Positions 8,365-16,457 of a stretch of DNA of 64,000 bases are shown here, piece after piece. Made by a program: the position numbers and the translations under genes. The first letter of the stretch is position 1; every line of letters begins with the position of its first letter. The stretch comes from Mucilaginibacter sp. L3T2-6 (GTDB taxonomy: Bacteria > Bacteroidota > Bacteroidia > Sphingobacteriales > Sphingobacteriaceae), in assembly GCF_030519355.1 (NCBI RefSeq), contig NZ_JAUMKC010000006.1, forward strand, positions 62,001-126,000, read 5' to 3'. The notes under the pieces are model-generated. The model was not told where the DNA came from and searched no databases. It saw only the letters and a list, made by a program, of their open reading frames with translations.

Positions 8365-10329
8365 ATGCCGTCACTAAAAAAAGGACCGTTGTTGTTTACC
8401 AGTTTTTGTTTGCTGCTAATTAACACTTTGCCCTCTTTTAGCCAGAACGCCGATACTTTATTAAAAAGAGCGGCATCAAAAACTGATTATCATATAGCGA
8501 TTAATTTGGCAAAACAGGCATTTGCCACTGCCACTAAAACTGGCGACCATACTGCGGTCATTAAAAGTCTGAATTTTATTGCTGAATTGTATGGGGATAA
8601 AAGAGATTACGACAGCACTAAGGTTTATGCAAAAAATGCTTTGCTGGCTGCCGAAAAATATAACATCGATTCTTTTAAAGGCAATTCCTGGCTTTACATG
8701 GGTAATGCGGATTATGGAGTGGGTGCATTTGCAAGCGCTATTGAAAAATATAATAAAGCGGCGAATGAGTACAAAAAAGCAAACAAGCAACTCGCCTTGG
8801 GGAACGCATATTTAAGTATTGGTGTAAGTAAGAGAAAGTTGTCGCGATACTCTGACGCTGTCGGTTATTATATGCGTGCGATAGATATTTTTGATAGATT
8901 AAAAAACACAGAATATTTGTCCTATGCCTTCCAGTCAATCGCTGTTTGTTTTAATGAATTAAATAACTTTGATAAGGCATTAGAATACAACAAAAAAGCG
9001 CTGGCATTAACGATCAGCGTTGGGAAAAAAAGTGAGATATCGACATCATTGAACAATATCGGCTACCTTTTTTACAAGCATAAAAAAATTGATTCGTCTA
9101 TATACTACCTCTCAAAAAGTTTAGCCATTATTCAAGACGACAAAGATTCGAGTGAACTTGTGCTTACATTACAGAATCTTGGTTCAGCTTGGCGGATGAA
9201 AGGTGAAATTAAAAAGGCTGAAAAATATATTTCACGTGCACAGCATATTGCCGCAAACTACAAAATGGGGGATGAATTGGCACGCGGCAATGCTGATCTG
9301 GCGGAAATTTATCTTGCTCAAAAAAAATACGCACAGGCTTTATCTGCTATTAACGTCACCATTGATACTGCAAAAAAGGAAAAGGTCCCGGAGTTATTGT
9401 TACATGCATACACTATTAAATATAAGATATATAAACAGACCGGTGATTACAAAAACGCTTTGCTGTACGCAGACATCAAGAACGATTTAAAGGATACTAT
9501 CTTTAACTCCGCACGCGATAAATCCATCACTGAGATGGAGACAAAATATAAAACTGTCCAGGCGGAAAAAGACCGGGACGCTTTTAAAGTAAAAAGCGAG
9601 CTCCAGCGCCGTATCGTCACCCAGCAAACCAAATACATTATAGTACTGGCTTTTGCTGCAATTTTACTGGCCATACTGTTCGTTATCGCTTATAATAACT
9701 TCCGCAAGAAGAATAAGGCCAACGAGCGCATACAAACACTGATGCGCGATTTGCACCACCGGGTTAAAAACAACCTGCAGATATTGCAGGGGCTCTTCAG
9801 CATGCAGATTGATAACCTGAGCGACGAAAATACCAAGGCTGCCCTGCGCGAAAACGAGGCCCGCCTTACTTCGATGAACCTGATCCACTCCAGGCTTTAC
9901 CTAGATAATACGACTACGAAAATTGAGATGAACGATTACCTCACCAAATTGCTGAATCACATTAAAGATTCCTTTGGCGGCTACGGGCAAACGGAAATTA
10001 ATTTGAGAATAGAGGTAAGCAATATTATGCTGGAGGCCGATAAAGCGGTCGCGATTGGTTTGATAGCAAACGAGTTGACCACCAATTCGTTTAAGTATGC
10101 TTTTAACGGCAAAGGGGGCGGCGAAATACACCTGGCGCTGCAATTGATTGAAAAATCGAAAATATTGCTGACGCTCGGCGATAACGGCGTAGGCCTTAAG
10201 CCGGGGAATAAAGACAAAGCGCCTTCGTTCGGCCTGAAACTTGTCAACCTGATGGCCCGGCAATTAAATTCAACACTGGTGGTAAAAAGCGACCCTGGTG
10301 TTTTTTACCAAATGGAGATCAGCATTTAA
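8365..10329 (+). CDS. TPR-containing sensor histidine kinase (HisKA_2)
   Basis: The 654-residue kinase has a signal peptide (residues 1-26), a long tetratricopeptide region (about 30-390, with repeats such as ALGNAYLSIGVSKRKLSRYSDAVGYYMRA), a short coiled coil (about 385-420), one membrane helix (IVLAFAAILLAILFVIAY, near residue 430), then a HisKA_2 dimerisation domain with DLHHRVKNNLQ (phosphoacceptor most likely H465) and a HATPase_c domain (ANELTTNSFKYAF, DNGVGL). The TPRs are predicted to lie in the periplasm, where they would sense a protein or peptide. The likely partner is the divergent LytTR regulator at 6782. Base composition shifts inside the gene: the TPR half is AT-rich and the kinase half GC-rich. 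Product identity is firm; the signal is unknown. Confidence 0.92.
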   Translation: MPSLKKGPLLFTSFCLLLINTLPSFSQNADTLLKRAASKTDYHIAINLAKQAFATATKTGDHTAVIKSLNFIAELYGDKRDYDSTKVYAKNALLAAEKYNIDSFKGNSWLYMGNADYGVGAFASAIEKYNKAANEYKKANKQLALGNAYLSIGVSKRKLSRYSDAVGYYMRAIDIFDRLKNTEYLSYAFQSIAVCFNELNNFDKALEYNKKALALTISVGKKSEISTSLNNIGYLFYKHKKIDSSIYYLSKSLAIIQDDKDSSELVLTLQNLGSAWRMKGEIKKAEKYISRAQHIAANYKMGDELARGNADLAEIYLAQKKYAQALSAINVTIDTAKKEKVPELLLHAYTIKYKIYKQTGDYKNALLYADIKNDLKDTIFNSARDKSITEMETKYKTVQAEKDRDAFKVKSELQRRIVTQQTKYIIVLAFAAILLAILFVIAYNNFRKKNKANERIQTLMRDLHHRVKNNLQILQGLFSMQIDNLSDENTKAALRENEARLTSMNLIHSRLYLDNTTTKIEMNDYLTKLLNHIKDSFGGYGQTEINLRIEVSNIMLEADKAVAIGLIANELTTNSFKYAFNGKGGGEIHLALQLIEKSKILLTLGDNGVGLKPGNKDKAPSFGLKLVNLMARQLNSTLVVKSDPGVFYQMEISI

Positions 10330-10401
10330 AGCTGGTGATCAGAGACCGGAGGCCGCAGATTAGCCAATAAAGCGCCCCGTACACTTTTTTCAAAAACCTT
10401 T

Positions 10402-10430
10402 TTGAGAACAAAAAAAACGTCCTATATTTG
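10402..10430 (+). promoter_or_regulatory. Promoter of tRNA-Gln
   Basis: TTG (10402-10404), an 18-base spacer and TATATTTG (10423-10430) fit the Bacteroidota consensus TTG-N18..21-TAnnTTTG. The -7 element ends 37 bases upstream of the tRNA. Confidence 0.75.
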
Positions 10431-10467
10431 CATTCCTTTTCGGGATGGATAACAAACCAAAGGAGAT

Positions 10468-10538
10468 TGCCTGATAGTATAATGGTAGTACGACGGTTTT
10501 TGGTACCGTTTGTCTAGGTTCGAATCCTGGTCGGGCAA
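10468..10538 (+). tRNA. tRNA-Gln (anticodon TTG)
   Basis: A full cloverleaf can be drawn. The acceptor TGCCTGA (10468-10474) pairs with TCGGGCA (10531-10537) with one T-G wobble. The D stem is GTA/TAC, the anticodon stem ACGGT/ACCGT with loop TTTTGGT giving anticodon TTG, and the T arm CTAGG-TTCGAAT-CCTGG. The discriminator is A at 10538. The U1-A72 pair is typical of glutamine tRNAs. CCA is not encoded, as the next bases are CA followed by A. Confidence 0.95.
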
Positions 10539-10570
10539 CAAGTAGAGATTTCGGATTTCGGATGTTCAAT

Positions 10571-10614
10571 TTCGGATTTATTGTCTGAAGGATATCGAAA
10601 TCCGAATTTTTTAT
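10571..10614 (+). terminator. Probable terminator after tRNA-Gln, built from TTTCGGAT repeats
   Basis: TTCGGATTT (10571-10579) pairs with AAATCCGAA (10598-10606), followed by TTTTTTATT. The same TTCGGAT word occurs three times before it (from about 10549) and CCGAATTCCGAA follows at about 10635. Confidence 0.6.
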
Positions 10615-10656
10615 TAGTGTGTTGTAAAGCAGTTCCGAATTCCGAAATAGAGAAAA

Positions 10657-11601
10657 ATGCCCTTACAATTTAACCCCGTTAAGTTATTTGCAGGTTCAGC
10701 TACAACCGAGCTGGCTGAAAAGGTTGCGGCATCTTATGGCCGCGAGTTGGGAGAGGTTGAGGTTTCGCGTTTCAGCGACGGCGAATTTCAGCCCCATTTT
10801 AACGAATCGGTACGCGGCTGCGACGTATTTCTAATACAAAGCACCAACCCGCCGACCGATAACCTGATGGAGCTGCTGATGATGATCGATGCGGCCCGCC
10901 GTGCTTCAGCACATTATGTAACGGCTGTTATCCCTTATTTCGGACTGGCGCGCCAGGACAGGAAAGATAAACCGCGTGTACCCATAGGCGCTAAGCTTGT
11001 GGCTAACCTGCTGGTTGCCGCAGGCATCAACCGCATTATGACCATGGATCTGCACGCTGCGCAGATACAGGGCTTTTTTGATATCCCGGTTGACCACCTC
11101 GACGCATCGATAATATTTGTACCTTATATAAAAAGCCTGAATCTGAAAGCGCTGACAATTGCATCGCCGGATATGGGTGGCTCATACAGGGCGCGTACCT
11201 TTGCCAAGTTTTTTAATGCAGAGGTAGTAATTTGCGATAAACGCCGTAAACGTGCCAACGAAATTGAATCGATGACGCTGATTGGCGATGTAACAGACCA
11301 GGATATAGTGCTGATTGATGATATGTGTGATACTGCCGGTACACTGGCTAAAGCTGCAGCTTTGATTATGGAGCGCGGCGCCAATACGGTACGCGCGGTA
11401 TGTACCCACCCGATACTATCGGGCAAGGCATACGAAACTATTGAAAATTCGGTATTAACGGAGTTGATCGTTACGGATACAATCCCCCTTAAACAGCAAA
11501 GCAGCAAAATACGTGTGTTAAGCACTGCTGAACTGTTTGCAAGGGCCATAATGAATGTAAACGAACATGGCTCGATCAGCCAGTTGTTTAAAGTAGAATA
11601 G
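10657..11601 (+). CDS. prs: Ribose-phosphate pyrophosphokinase
   Basis: At 314 residues this is the normal length for PRPP synthase, which joins ribose 5-phosphate and the pyrophosphate of ATP to give PRPP for purine, pyrimidine, histidine and NAD synthesis. Signatures are FAGSATTELAEKVA at the N-terminus, the regulatory/flexible loop region (PYFGLARQDRKD), DLHAAQIQGFFDIPVDHL and the PRPP-binding loop VLIDDMCDTAGTL. The start at 10657 gives a standard N-terminus. It precedes rplY and pth, a common order in this phylum. Confidence 0.98.
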   Translation: MPLQFNPVKLFAGSATTELAEKVAASYGRELGEVEVSRFSDGEFQPHFNESVRGCDVFLIQSTNPPTDNLMELLMMIDAARRASAHYVTAVIPYFGLARQDRKDKPRVPIGAKLVANLLVAAGINRIMTMDLHAAQIQGFFDIPVDHLDASIIFVPYIKSLNLKALTIASPDMGGSYRARTFAKFFNAEVVICDKRRKRANEIESMTLIGDVTDQDIVLIDDMCDTAGTLAKAAALIMERGANTVRAVCTHPILSGKAYETIENSVLTELIVTDTIPLKQQSSKIRVLSTAELFARAIMNVNEHGSISQLFKVE

Positions 11602-11602
11602 A

Positions 11603-11698
11603 GAAGTCCATAGTCCATGGCCGGTAGTCCATTAGACGAATTTGAAATTGGAGCAAGATAAAACTATGGTCGATGTACAATTGACTATGGTCTTTTAA
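11603..11698. repeat. CATAGTCCAT-type intergenic repeats before rplY
   Basis: The gap between prs and rplY holds AGTCCATAGTCCATGG (11605-11620), AGTCCATTAG (about 11626-11635) and inverted copies ACTATGGTC (about 11662-11670) and GACTATGGTC (about 11683-11692). Inverted copies recur after rplY (12451-12480) and at 33592-33623. Confidence 0.6.
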
Positions 11699-11718
11699 AC
11701 AAAACAAATAAATAAAAA

Positions 11719-12297
11719 ATGAAATCATTTGCTATTAGCGGTTCTCCAAGGGAGAACGTAGGGAAAAGAGACGCAAAGGAGCTGCGTTATGAAGGCAAAG
11801 TGCCTGCAGTTCTGTATGGTGGTGCTACACAAACCCACTTTTTTGTGTCCGCAGCTGATTTGAAAGCCGTAGTTTACACACCGGTTGTTCATTTCATCGA
11901 CTTAGATATTGCCGGTACAAAATCACAGGCTATTATTAAAGACATTCAGTTTCATCCGCTGACCGAACAAATTATCCACATCGACTTCTTGTTGCTGGAC
12001 GAGAAAAAGCCGATCACTATCGAGATCCCTGTTAAATTAACCGGTACTTCTCCAGGTGTTAAAGTGGGTGGTAAACTGGTTCAGAAATTAAGGAAACTGC
12101 GCGTTAAAGCTTTACCAAAAGACCACCTGGACAGCATTGAAGTAAGCATCGAAAGCCTGGAAGTTGGTAAATCGGTAAAAGTTGGCGAAATAAAATTCGA
12201 TAACCTGACTATCCTGAATGCTAAGGAAGATACCATTGTTTCGGTAACTACTTCGCGTGCATTGCGCCAGGCAGAGCAGGAAGCAGGCAAGAAGTAA
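11719..12297 (+). CDS. rplY: 50S ribosomal protein L25 (general stress protein CTC type)
   Basis: The 192-residue protein has the long two-domain form of L25, called TL5 or CTC. The N-terminal L25 domain (about 1-95; SGSPRENVGKRDAKELR, VPAVLYGG) binds 5S rRNA. A C-terminal beta domain (about 96-185; ITIEIPVKLTGTSPGVKVGGKL) follows. It lies directly between prs and pth, as is usual, and ends before a good terminator. The final tail is short and charged (EQEAGKK). Confidence 0.97.
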   Translation: MKSFAISGSPRENVGKRDAKELRYEGKVPAVLYGGATQTHFFVSAADLKAVVYTPVVHFIDLDIAGTKSQAIIKDIQFHPLTEQIIHIDFLLLDEKKPITIEIPVKLTGTSPGVKVGGKLVQKLRKLRVKALPKDHLDSIEVSIESLEVGKSVKVGEIKFDNLTILNAKEDTIVSVTTSRALRQAEQEAGKK

Positions 12298-12362
12298 TTT
12301 TGGAATTTCACCGGATAAAATTGATTTCATCGATTTTTGAAGAGTGGTTTCACTGATTAGAC

Positions 12363-12396
12363 AACAGCGATAGGTTTATGCTTATCGCTGTTTTGC
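12363..12396 (+). terminator. Terminator after rplY
   Basis: AACAGCGATA (12363-12372) and TATCGCTGTT (12383-12392) form a perfect 10-bp stem with a 10-base loop, followed by TTGCATTT. Confidence 0.75.
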
Positions 12397-12450
12397 ATTT
12401 ATTATCTTCGCATTTTATTTGGATCCAGGCGTAATCCATAATCTGAAAGA

Positions 12451-12482
12451 CTATGGGCTATGGACTATGGACTATGGACTTG
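12451..12482. repeat. Tandem CTATGGA repeats immediately before pth
   Basis: ACTATGGGCTATGGACTATGGACTATGGACT-type sequence at 12451-12481 contains four near-identical 9- to 10-base units. It is the reverse complement of the words upstream of rplY. It ends three bases before the pth ATG, so it forms the pth leader. Confidence 0.75.
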
Positions 12483-12484
12483 AT

Positions 12485-13048
12485 ATGAAATATCTGATAG
12501 TAGGATTAGGAAATATAGGACCGGAGTATGCCGACACCCGGCATAACATTGGCTTTATGGTGCTGGATGAAATGGCGAAGCAGGAAAACGCAAAATTCTA
12601 CAATATGCGGCTGGCGTATTATGCCGAAATGACGCATAAAGCCCGTGCGCTGTACCTGATCAAGCCTACCACCTACATGAACCTGAGCGGCAAGGCCGTT
12701 AGCTACTGGATGCAGCAGCTTAAAGTGCCGGTAGAAAATGTTTTGGTGATTGTTGATGATATTGCATTGCCATTTGGCACGCTACGCCTTAAACCCAAGG
12801 GCAGCGCTGCCGGGCATAACGGCTTGCGGCACATAGAGGCTACTTTAGGCCACAGTAATTATGCGCGGCTGCGTTTCGGGGTAGGCGACGACTTTCCTAA
12901 AGGCAAGCAGGTGAATTATGTACTCGACGCCTTTAATAAAGATGAGCAGCCTGCGCTTCCTGAACTCATCGACCGCTCGATAGAGATGATAAAAAGCTTC
13001 GCAGCAGTTGGCGCCGAGCTTACTATGACCAGGTATAACAACAAATAA
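12485..13048 (+). CDS. pth: Peptidyl-tRNA hydrolase
   Basis: The 187-residue enzyme releases peptides from stalled peptidyl-tRNA. Signatures are MKYLIVGLGNIGPEYADTRH with the catalytic histidine H20, the YMNLSGKAV segment, VDDIALPFGTLRLKPKGSA and AGHNGLRHIE. I chose the ATG at 12485 rather than the in-frame ATG at 12419. The extra residues encoded upstream come wholly from the repeat tract and match nothing in the family, while MKYLIVGLGN is the canonical start. Confidence 0.96.
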   Translation: MKYLIVGLGNIGPEYADTRHNIGFMVLDEMAKQENAKFYNMRLAYYAEMTHKARALYLIKPTTYMNLSGKAVSYWMQQLKVPVENVLVIVDDIALPFGTLRLKPKGSAAGHNGLRHIEATLGHSNYARLRFGVGDDFPKGKQVNYVLDAFNKDEQPALPELIDRSIEMIKSFAAVGAELTMTRYNNK

Positions 13049-13264
13049 CATGGCCCCACAGCAGGATAGAAAACTTATGACCAAACCCGTATTCATTCCA
13101 AAAGGGCGTTTCTTTGGTTTTAAGGACTGTTTTTCCTTGATCTTTATCGCGATAAGGTAACATTAGCGTTACGTAACTAAAATGCTATACAATTTCAGTG
13201 AAAGCATTTTTTTAATGAATTTACGCTGCCTATTTTCGCGCCTCAAACTGACTATAATCCCCGG

Positions 13265-15694
13265 ATGAAACGACTTTTACTGATGGCCATGTGCTGTTGC
13301 CTGTCGGCCATGGTATCGGCCCAAACTGCGTCGCAATTATTAACTGTTAAAGGTACAGCTATAGACTCTGCCACCAACCAGCCGGTTGGCTGGGCCACAG
13401 TTGCTTTGCTGGATGCATCTACAAAAAAATCGGTGATGGGTGGGCTTACCAAAGATGATGGCACCCTTGAGCTGGAGGTGGCGAGAGGTAAATCGTACCT
13501 GTTAACAATTGCATCGGTGGGGTATATGCCTAAAACGGTGGCGATTTCTGGTGATATTGCCGTAGTGAATGTTGGTAAAGTATTGCTTTCGCCTGCAAGA
13601 AATGCATTAAAAGAGGTTTCAGTAACTGCCGTAAAGCCAATCGTAAAGCAAGAAATCGACCGAATTAGCTATGATGTACAGGCCGACCCTGAAACTAAAA
13701 CCCAAAATGTGCTGGATATGCTGCGCAAAGTACCGCTGGTAACGGTTGATGCAAGCGATAATATCCAGTTAAAAGGCGGTAGCAGTTATAAAATACTGAT
13801 CAACGGCAAACCATCATCACTGGTGGCCAATAATCCGTCGGATGTATTTAAATCGATGCCGGCCAGCAGCATTCAGAAAATCGAGGTGATCACAACTCCT
13901 CCGGCGAAGTATGATGCCGAAGGGTTAACGGGCATTATTAATATTATAACCAATAAAAAGATAGATCAGGGTTATAATGGCAGCATCAACCTGCGCGACA
14001 ATACATTATACGGACCGGGCGGCGGCATATCGCTTAACGTAAAACGCGGCAAACTGGGGATATCCAACTACACAGGGTACAATAAACGTATCGGCCAGGC
14101 AAGCACATCGTCGTACCAGCTGCAAACATTTGGCGATAACCCGACAGACCTTGATCAAAATTCAAGCAGCAGAAATCACGGTCATTTTTTATACAGCAGC
14201 ACCGAGTTAAGCTATGAGATTGACAGCTTAAACCTCATAACCGGCAGCATCGATTTTAATAATGGCCATTTTTACACCGATGGCAGCCAGGTAGCCAATG
14301 AATTTGCCGGCGGTACAACAACGCCAATACAAAGCTATCGTATCAGCAACAGCAACAATTCGAGATGGAGAGGCATGGATTTTGGCATTAACTATCAGTT
14401 AGGATTTAAGGGCAACAAAGACCGTTTGCTGACCTTTAGCTATAAATACTCAAACTCCCCAAACAATTCGCTTAACATGAGCGATATAACAGAACGGTTT
14501 AATTATACCCGCCCAAGCTATATGCAGGTGAATGACGCCGGTGTACGCGAACAAACGATTCAGGCCGATTATGTGCATCCGCTAAAAAACCTGACCATTG
14601 AAGGCGGGGTTAAAGCTATTTTAAGACACGGCTCCAGTGATTTTGAGACAAGCAGTTTTGTCGATTCAACCGGTGTATATGTAACAGATCCAAGAAACTC
14701 TGACCTGTTTATTTATAACCAGGATGTTTATAGTTTGTACAATACTTACCAGTATAATTTGAATGGCTGGGGCATTAAGGGGGGTATACGTTTAGAAAAT
14801 ACGGACATTAACGTTCCGGGAGCTACTGATTTAGACCAGAATTATACGAATCTGATACCGTCGGTATCCTTACAGCGCAAGCTTAAAAACGGAACGAGCT
14901 TTACCTTCGGCTTTACCAACAGGATACAGCGCCCCAATGTTTACCAGCTAAACCCGTTTGTCAATACATCAAACCCCAACTTTATTTCGTCGGGTAACCC
15001 TGCTTTAAGGCCGGTGCTTAACCACAACTTCGAACTAAATTACAGCCACTTTTCAAAAGGTTCCGTTAATCTTGGTTTATCTTACGGATTCTCAGACAAT
15101 ACGATTCAAAACGTTACGACCCTGCGCGGCTCTGACACATCGTTCACTACTTATCAAAATGTAGGAAGCAACAGGGTATTGGGATTGAATGCCGGTATTA
15201 ATTATCCTGTTACTAAAAAATTGAATTTTAACCTGAACGCGCAGCTATCAAACATCTGGCTGCATGGCGTTATAGGCAGCCAGTTTTACAGTAATAAAGG
15301 TTTGCAAGGCAATGTATTTGCCTATGCGGGATATAAATTTAACGATACCTGGCGGGCCGGCGTAAACGCAGGGTTTAACAGCGCGTATATCTCATTACAA
15401 GGGCAGTCAAGTTCGTTTGTCTGGACTGGTGTCAGCACCTCAAAAGACATCCTCAAGAAAAAAGGTACCATCTTTTTGAATGTAAGTAACCCGACCATGC
15501 ATTACCGTACTTTTAAAAGTGAAACAAACGACCCTGCATTTCACCAGCATAGCATTTCAGAAAGTCCTACAAGATCGTTCAACTTCGGCTTTAGCTACCG
15601 TTTTGGTAAGTTAAGTTCTGAGATAAAGAAGAATCGACATGGTATTAATAACGACGATACCAATGGCGCTGAAAAACCGGCAACCGGAAAGTAA
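13265..15694 (+). CDS. TonB-dependent receptor-like outer-membrane beta-barrel protein
   Basis: The 809-residue protein has a signal peptide (MKRLLLMAMCCCLSAMVSAQ), a carboxypeptidase-regulatory-like domain (about 25-105), a plug-like region (about 115-225; IDRISYDVQADPETKTQNVLDML, GSSYKILINGKPSS, IEVITTPPAKYDAEGLTGIIN) and a large beta-barrel ending in aromatic FNFGFSYRFGK. This is the OMP_b-brl_3 type common in Bacteroidota, in which the barrel belongs to the TonB receptor superfamily. Substrate unknown; no partner SusD or transporter lies next to it. It has a probable own promoter (TATTTTCG around 13230, one mismatch to TAnnTTTG). Confidence 0.9.
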   Translation: MKRLLLMAMCCCLSAMVSAQTASQLLTVKGTAIDSATNQPVGWATVALLDASTKKSVMGGLTKDDGTLELEVARGKSYLLTIASVGYMPKTVAISGDIAVVNVGKVLLSPARNALKEVSVTAVKPIVKQEIDRISYDVQADPETKTQNVLDMLRKVPLVTVDASDNIQLKGGSSYKILINGKPSSLVANNPSDVFKSMPASSIQKIEVITTPPAKYDAEGLTGIINIITNKKIDQGYNGSINLRDNTLYGPGGGISLNVKRGKLGISNYTGYNKRIGQASTSSYQLQTFGDNPTDLDQNSSSRNHGHFLYSSTELSYEIDSLNLITGSIDFNNGHFYTDGSQVANEFAGGTTTPIQSYRISNSNNSRWRGMDFGINYQLGFKGNKDRLLTFSYKYSNSPNNSLNMSDITERFNYTRPSYMQVNDAGVREQTIQADYVHPLKNLTIEGGVKAILRHGSSDFETSSFVDSTGVYVTDPRNSDLFIYNQDVYSLYNTYQYNLNGWGIKGGIRLENTDINVPGATDLDQNYTNLIPSVSLQRKLKNGTSFTFGFTNRIQRPNVYQLNPFVNTSNPNFISSGNPALRPVLNHNFELNYSHFSKGSVNLGLSYGFSDNTIQNVTTLRGSDTSFTTYQNVGSNRVLGLNAGINYPVTKKLNFNLNAQLSNIWLHGVIGSQFYSNKGLQGNVFAYAGYKFNDTWRAGVNAGFNSAYISLQGQSSSFVWTGVSTSKDILKKKGTIFLNVSNPTMHYRTFKSETNDPAFHQHSISESPTRSFNFGFSYRFGKLSSEIKKNRHGINNDDTNGAEKPATGK

Positions 15695-15705
15695 TATATT
15701 TGCGT

Positions 15706-16053
15706 ATGAAAGTTTACGGAATAACTAATTGCAATACGGTAAAGAAAGCGCTCGACTGGCTGAAAGCTCATCATGTTGATTACGAGTTTCACGATTTTAA
15801 AAAGCTGGGCGTAAGCCCTGAGAAATTGAATGAATGGGACGCTAAGGCGGGCTATGAAAAGTTCCTGAACAAGCAGGGCCTTACCTGGAAGCAGCTTGAC
15901 CCGGCGGTAAAAGACAGCATTAAATCTAAAGCCGACGCCCTGAACCTGCTGCAGCAGAAAACCAGCATGATTAAGCGCCCCGTGATAGAAGATGGCGATT
16001 TCCTTTATTTTGGTTTTGACGAGGGTGTGTATGAGCAGGAACTGATTAAGTGA
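15706..16053 (+). CDS. ArsC/Spx family protein
   Basis: This small thioredoxin-fold protein of 115 residues starts MKVYGITNCNTVKKALDWL. The N-terminal cysteine C9 lies in the position of the arsenate-reductase/Spx cysteine, but only one cysteine is present in the motif (CNTV, not CxxC). KRPVIEDGDFLYFGFDE is the conserved C-terminal segment. Proteins like this are annotated as Spx/MgsR or ArsC-like, and their function in Bacteroidota is unproven. I chose the ATG at 15706 over the TTG at 15700, because that TTG is part of a perfect TAnnTTTG word (15695-15702). Start 12 bases after the preceding stop. Confidence 0.85.
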   Translation: MKVYGITNCNTVKKALDWLKAHHVDYEFHDFKKLGVSPEKLNEWDAKAGYEKFLNKQGLTWKQLDPAVKDSIKSKADALNLLQQKTSMIKRPVIEDGDFLYFGFDEGVYEQELIK

Positions 16054-16457
16054 GGGATAGGCGGGATTTTAATACCAAATAAATGCATTTTAATGCCGGA
16101 CACCGAAGCATTTACTTCGGTATCCGGCAATCTTCGTTCGATATCCGAGATTAGTCTTTTTTAGTTAACTATCACAAAATGAAGGAGATAGCGCGAATTG
16201 ACGCCCCTTTACAGTTTTAAGCGCCTGTAACCCTTTAATTGGTTTATTATCAATGTTTTATATGAAGGTTACAGCTAAAATCTGTAAAGTACCTGTAAAC
16301 CTTTGCTTGCTGCACCAGGACGCGGGCGCTCACGCCAATCTCTCCCCCTAAAAGGGTGATTTTTAGCCGCAATACGTTAATGCTTAGGTAACAATCAATT
16401 TACTTTATTAAGCATTCCCCAATTTGTAGTATACTTGCTTTAATAAACTGACCCAAA
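16054..16457. other. 404-base intergenic region with hairpin and GTAAC repeats
   Basis: GCCGGACACCGAAG (16095-16108) pairs with CTTCGGTATCCGGC (16115-16128), 14 bp with one mismatch and a 6-base loop. It is a terminator-like hairpin without a T-run, 41 bases after the ArsC-like stop. Further on, CTGTAACC (16225-16232) and GGTTACAG (16267-16274) are an inverted pair of the GTAAC word that recurs at 49684-49731 and 50672-50807. I see no gene. Confidence 0.6.

Noticed and set aside
12419..12484. Longer start for peptidyl-tRNA hydrolase
   Set aside because: The added residues come from the CTATGGA tandem repeats and have no counterpart in the family. MKYLIVGLGN at 12485 is the standard N-terminus.
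15695..15702. TATATTTG as a promoter for the ArsC/Spx gene
   Set aside because: It fits TAnnTTTG exactly but lies only 4 bases before the ATG and has no TTG at the right distance upstream, so a transcript would be leaderless. I record it but do not call it.
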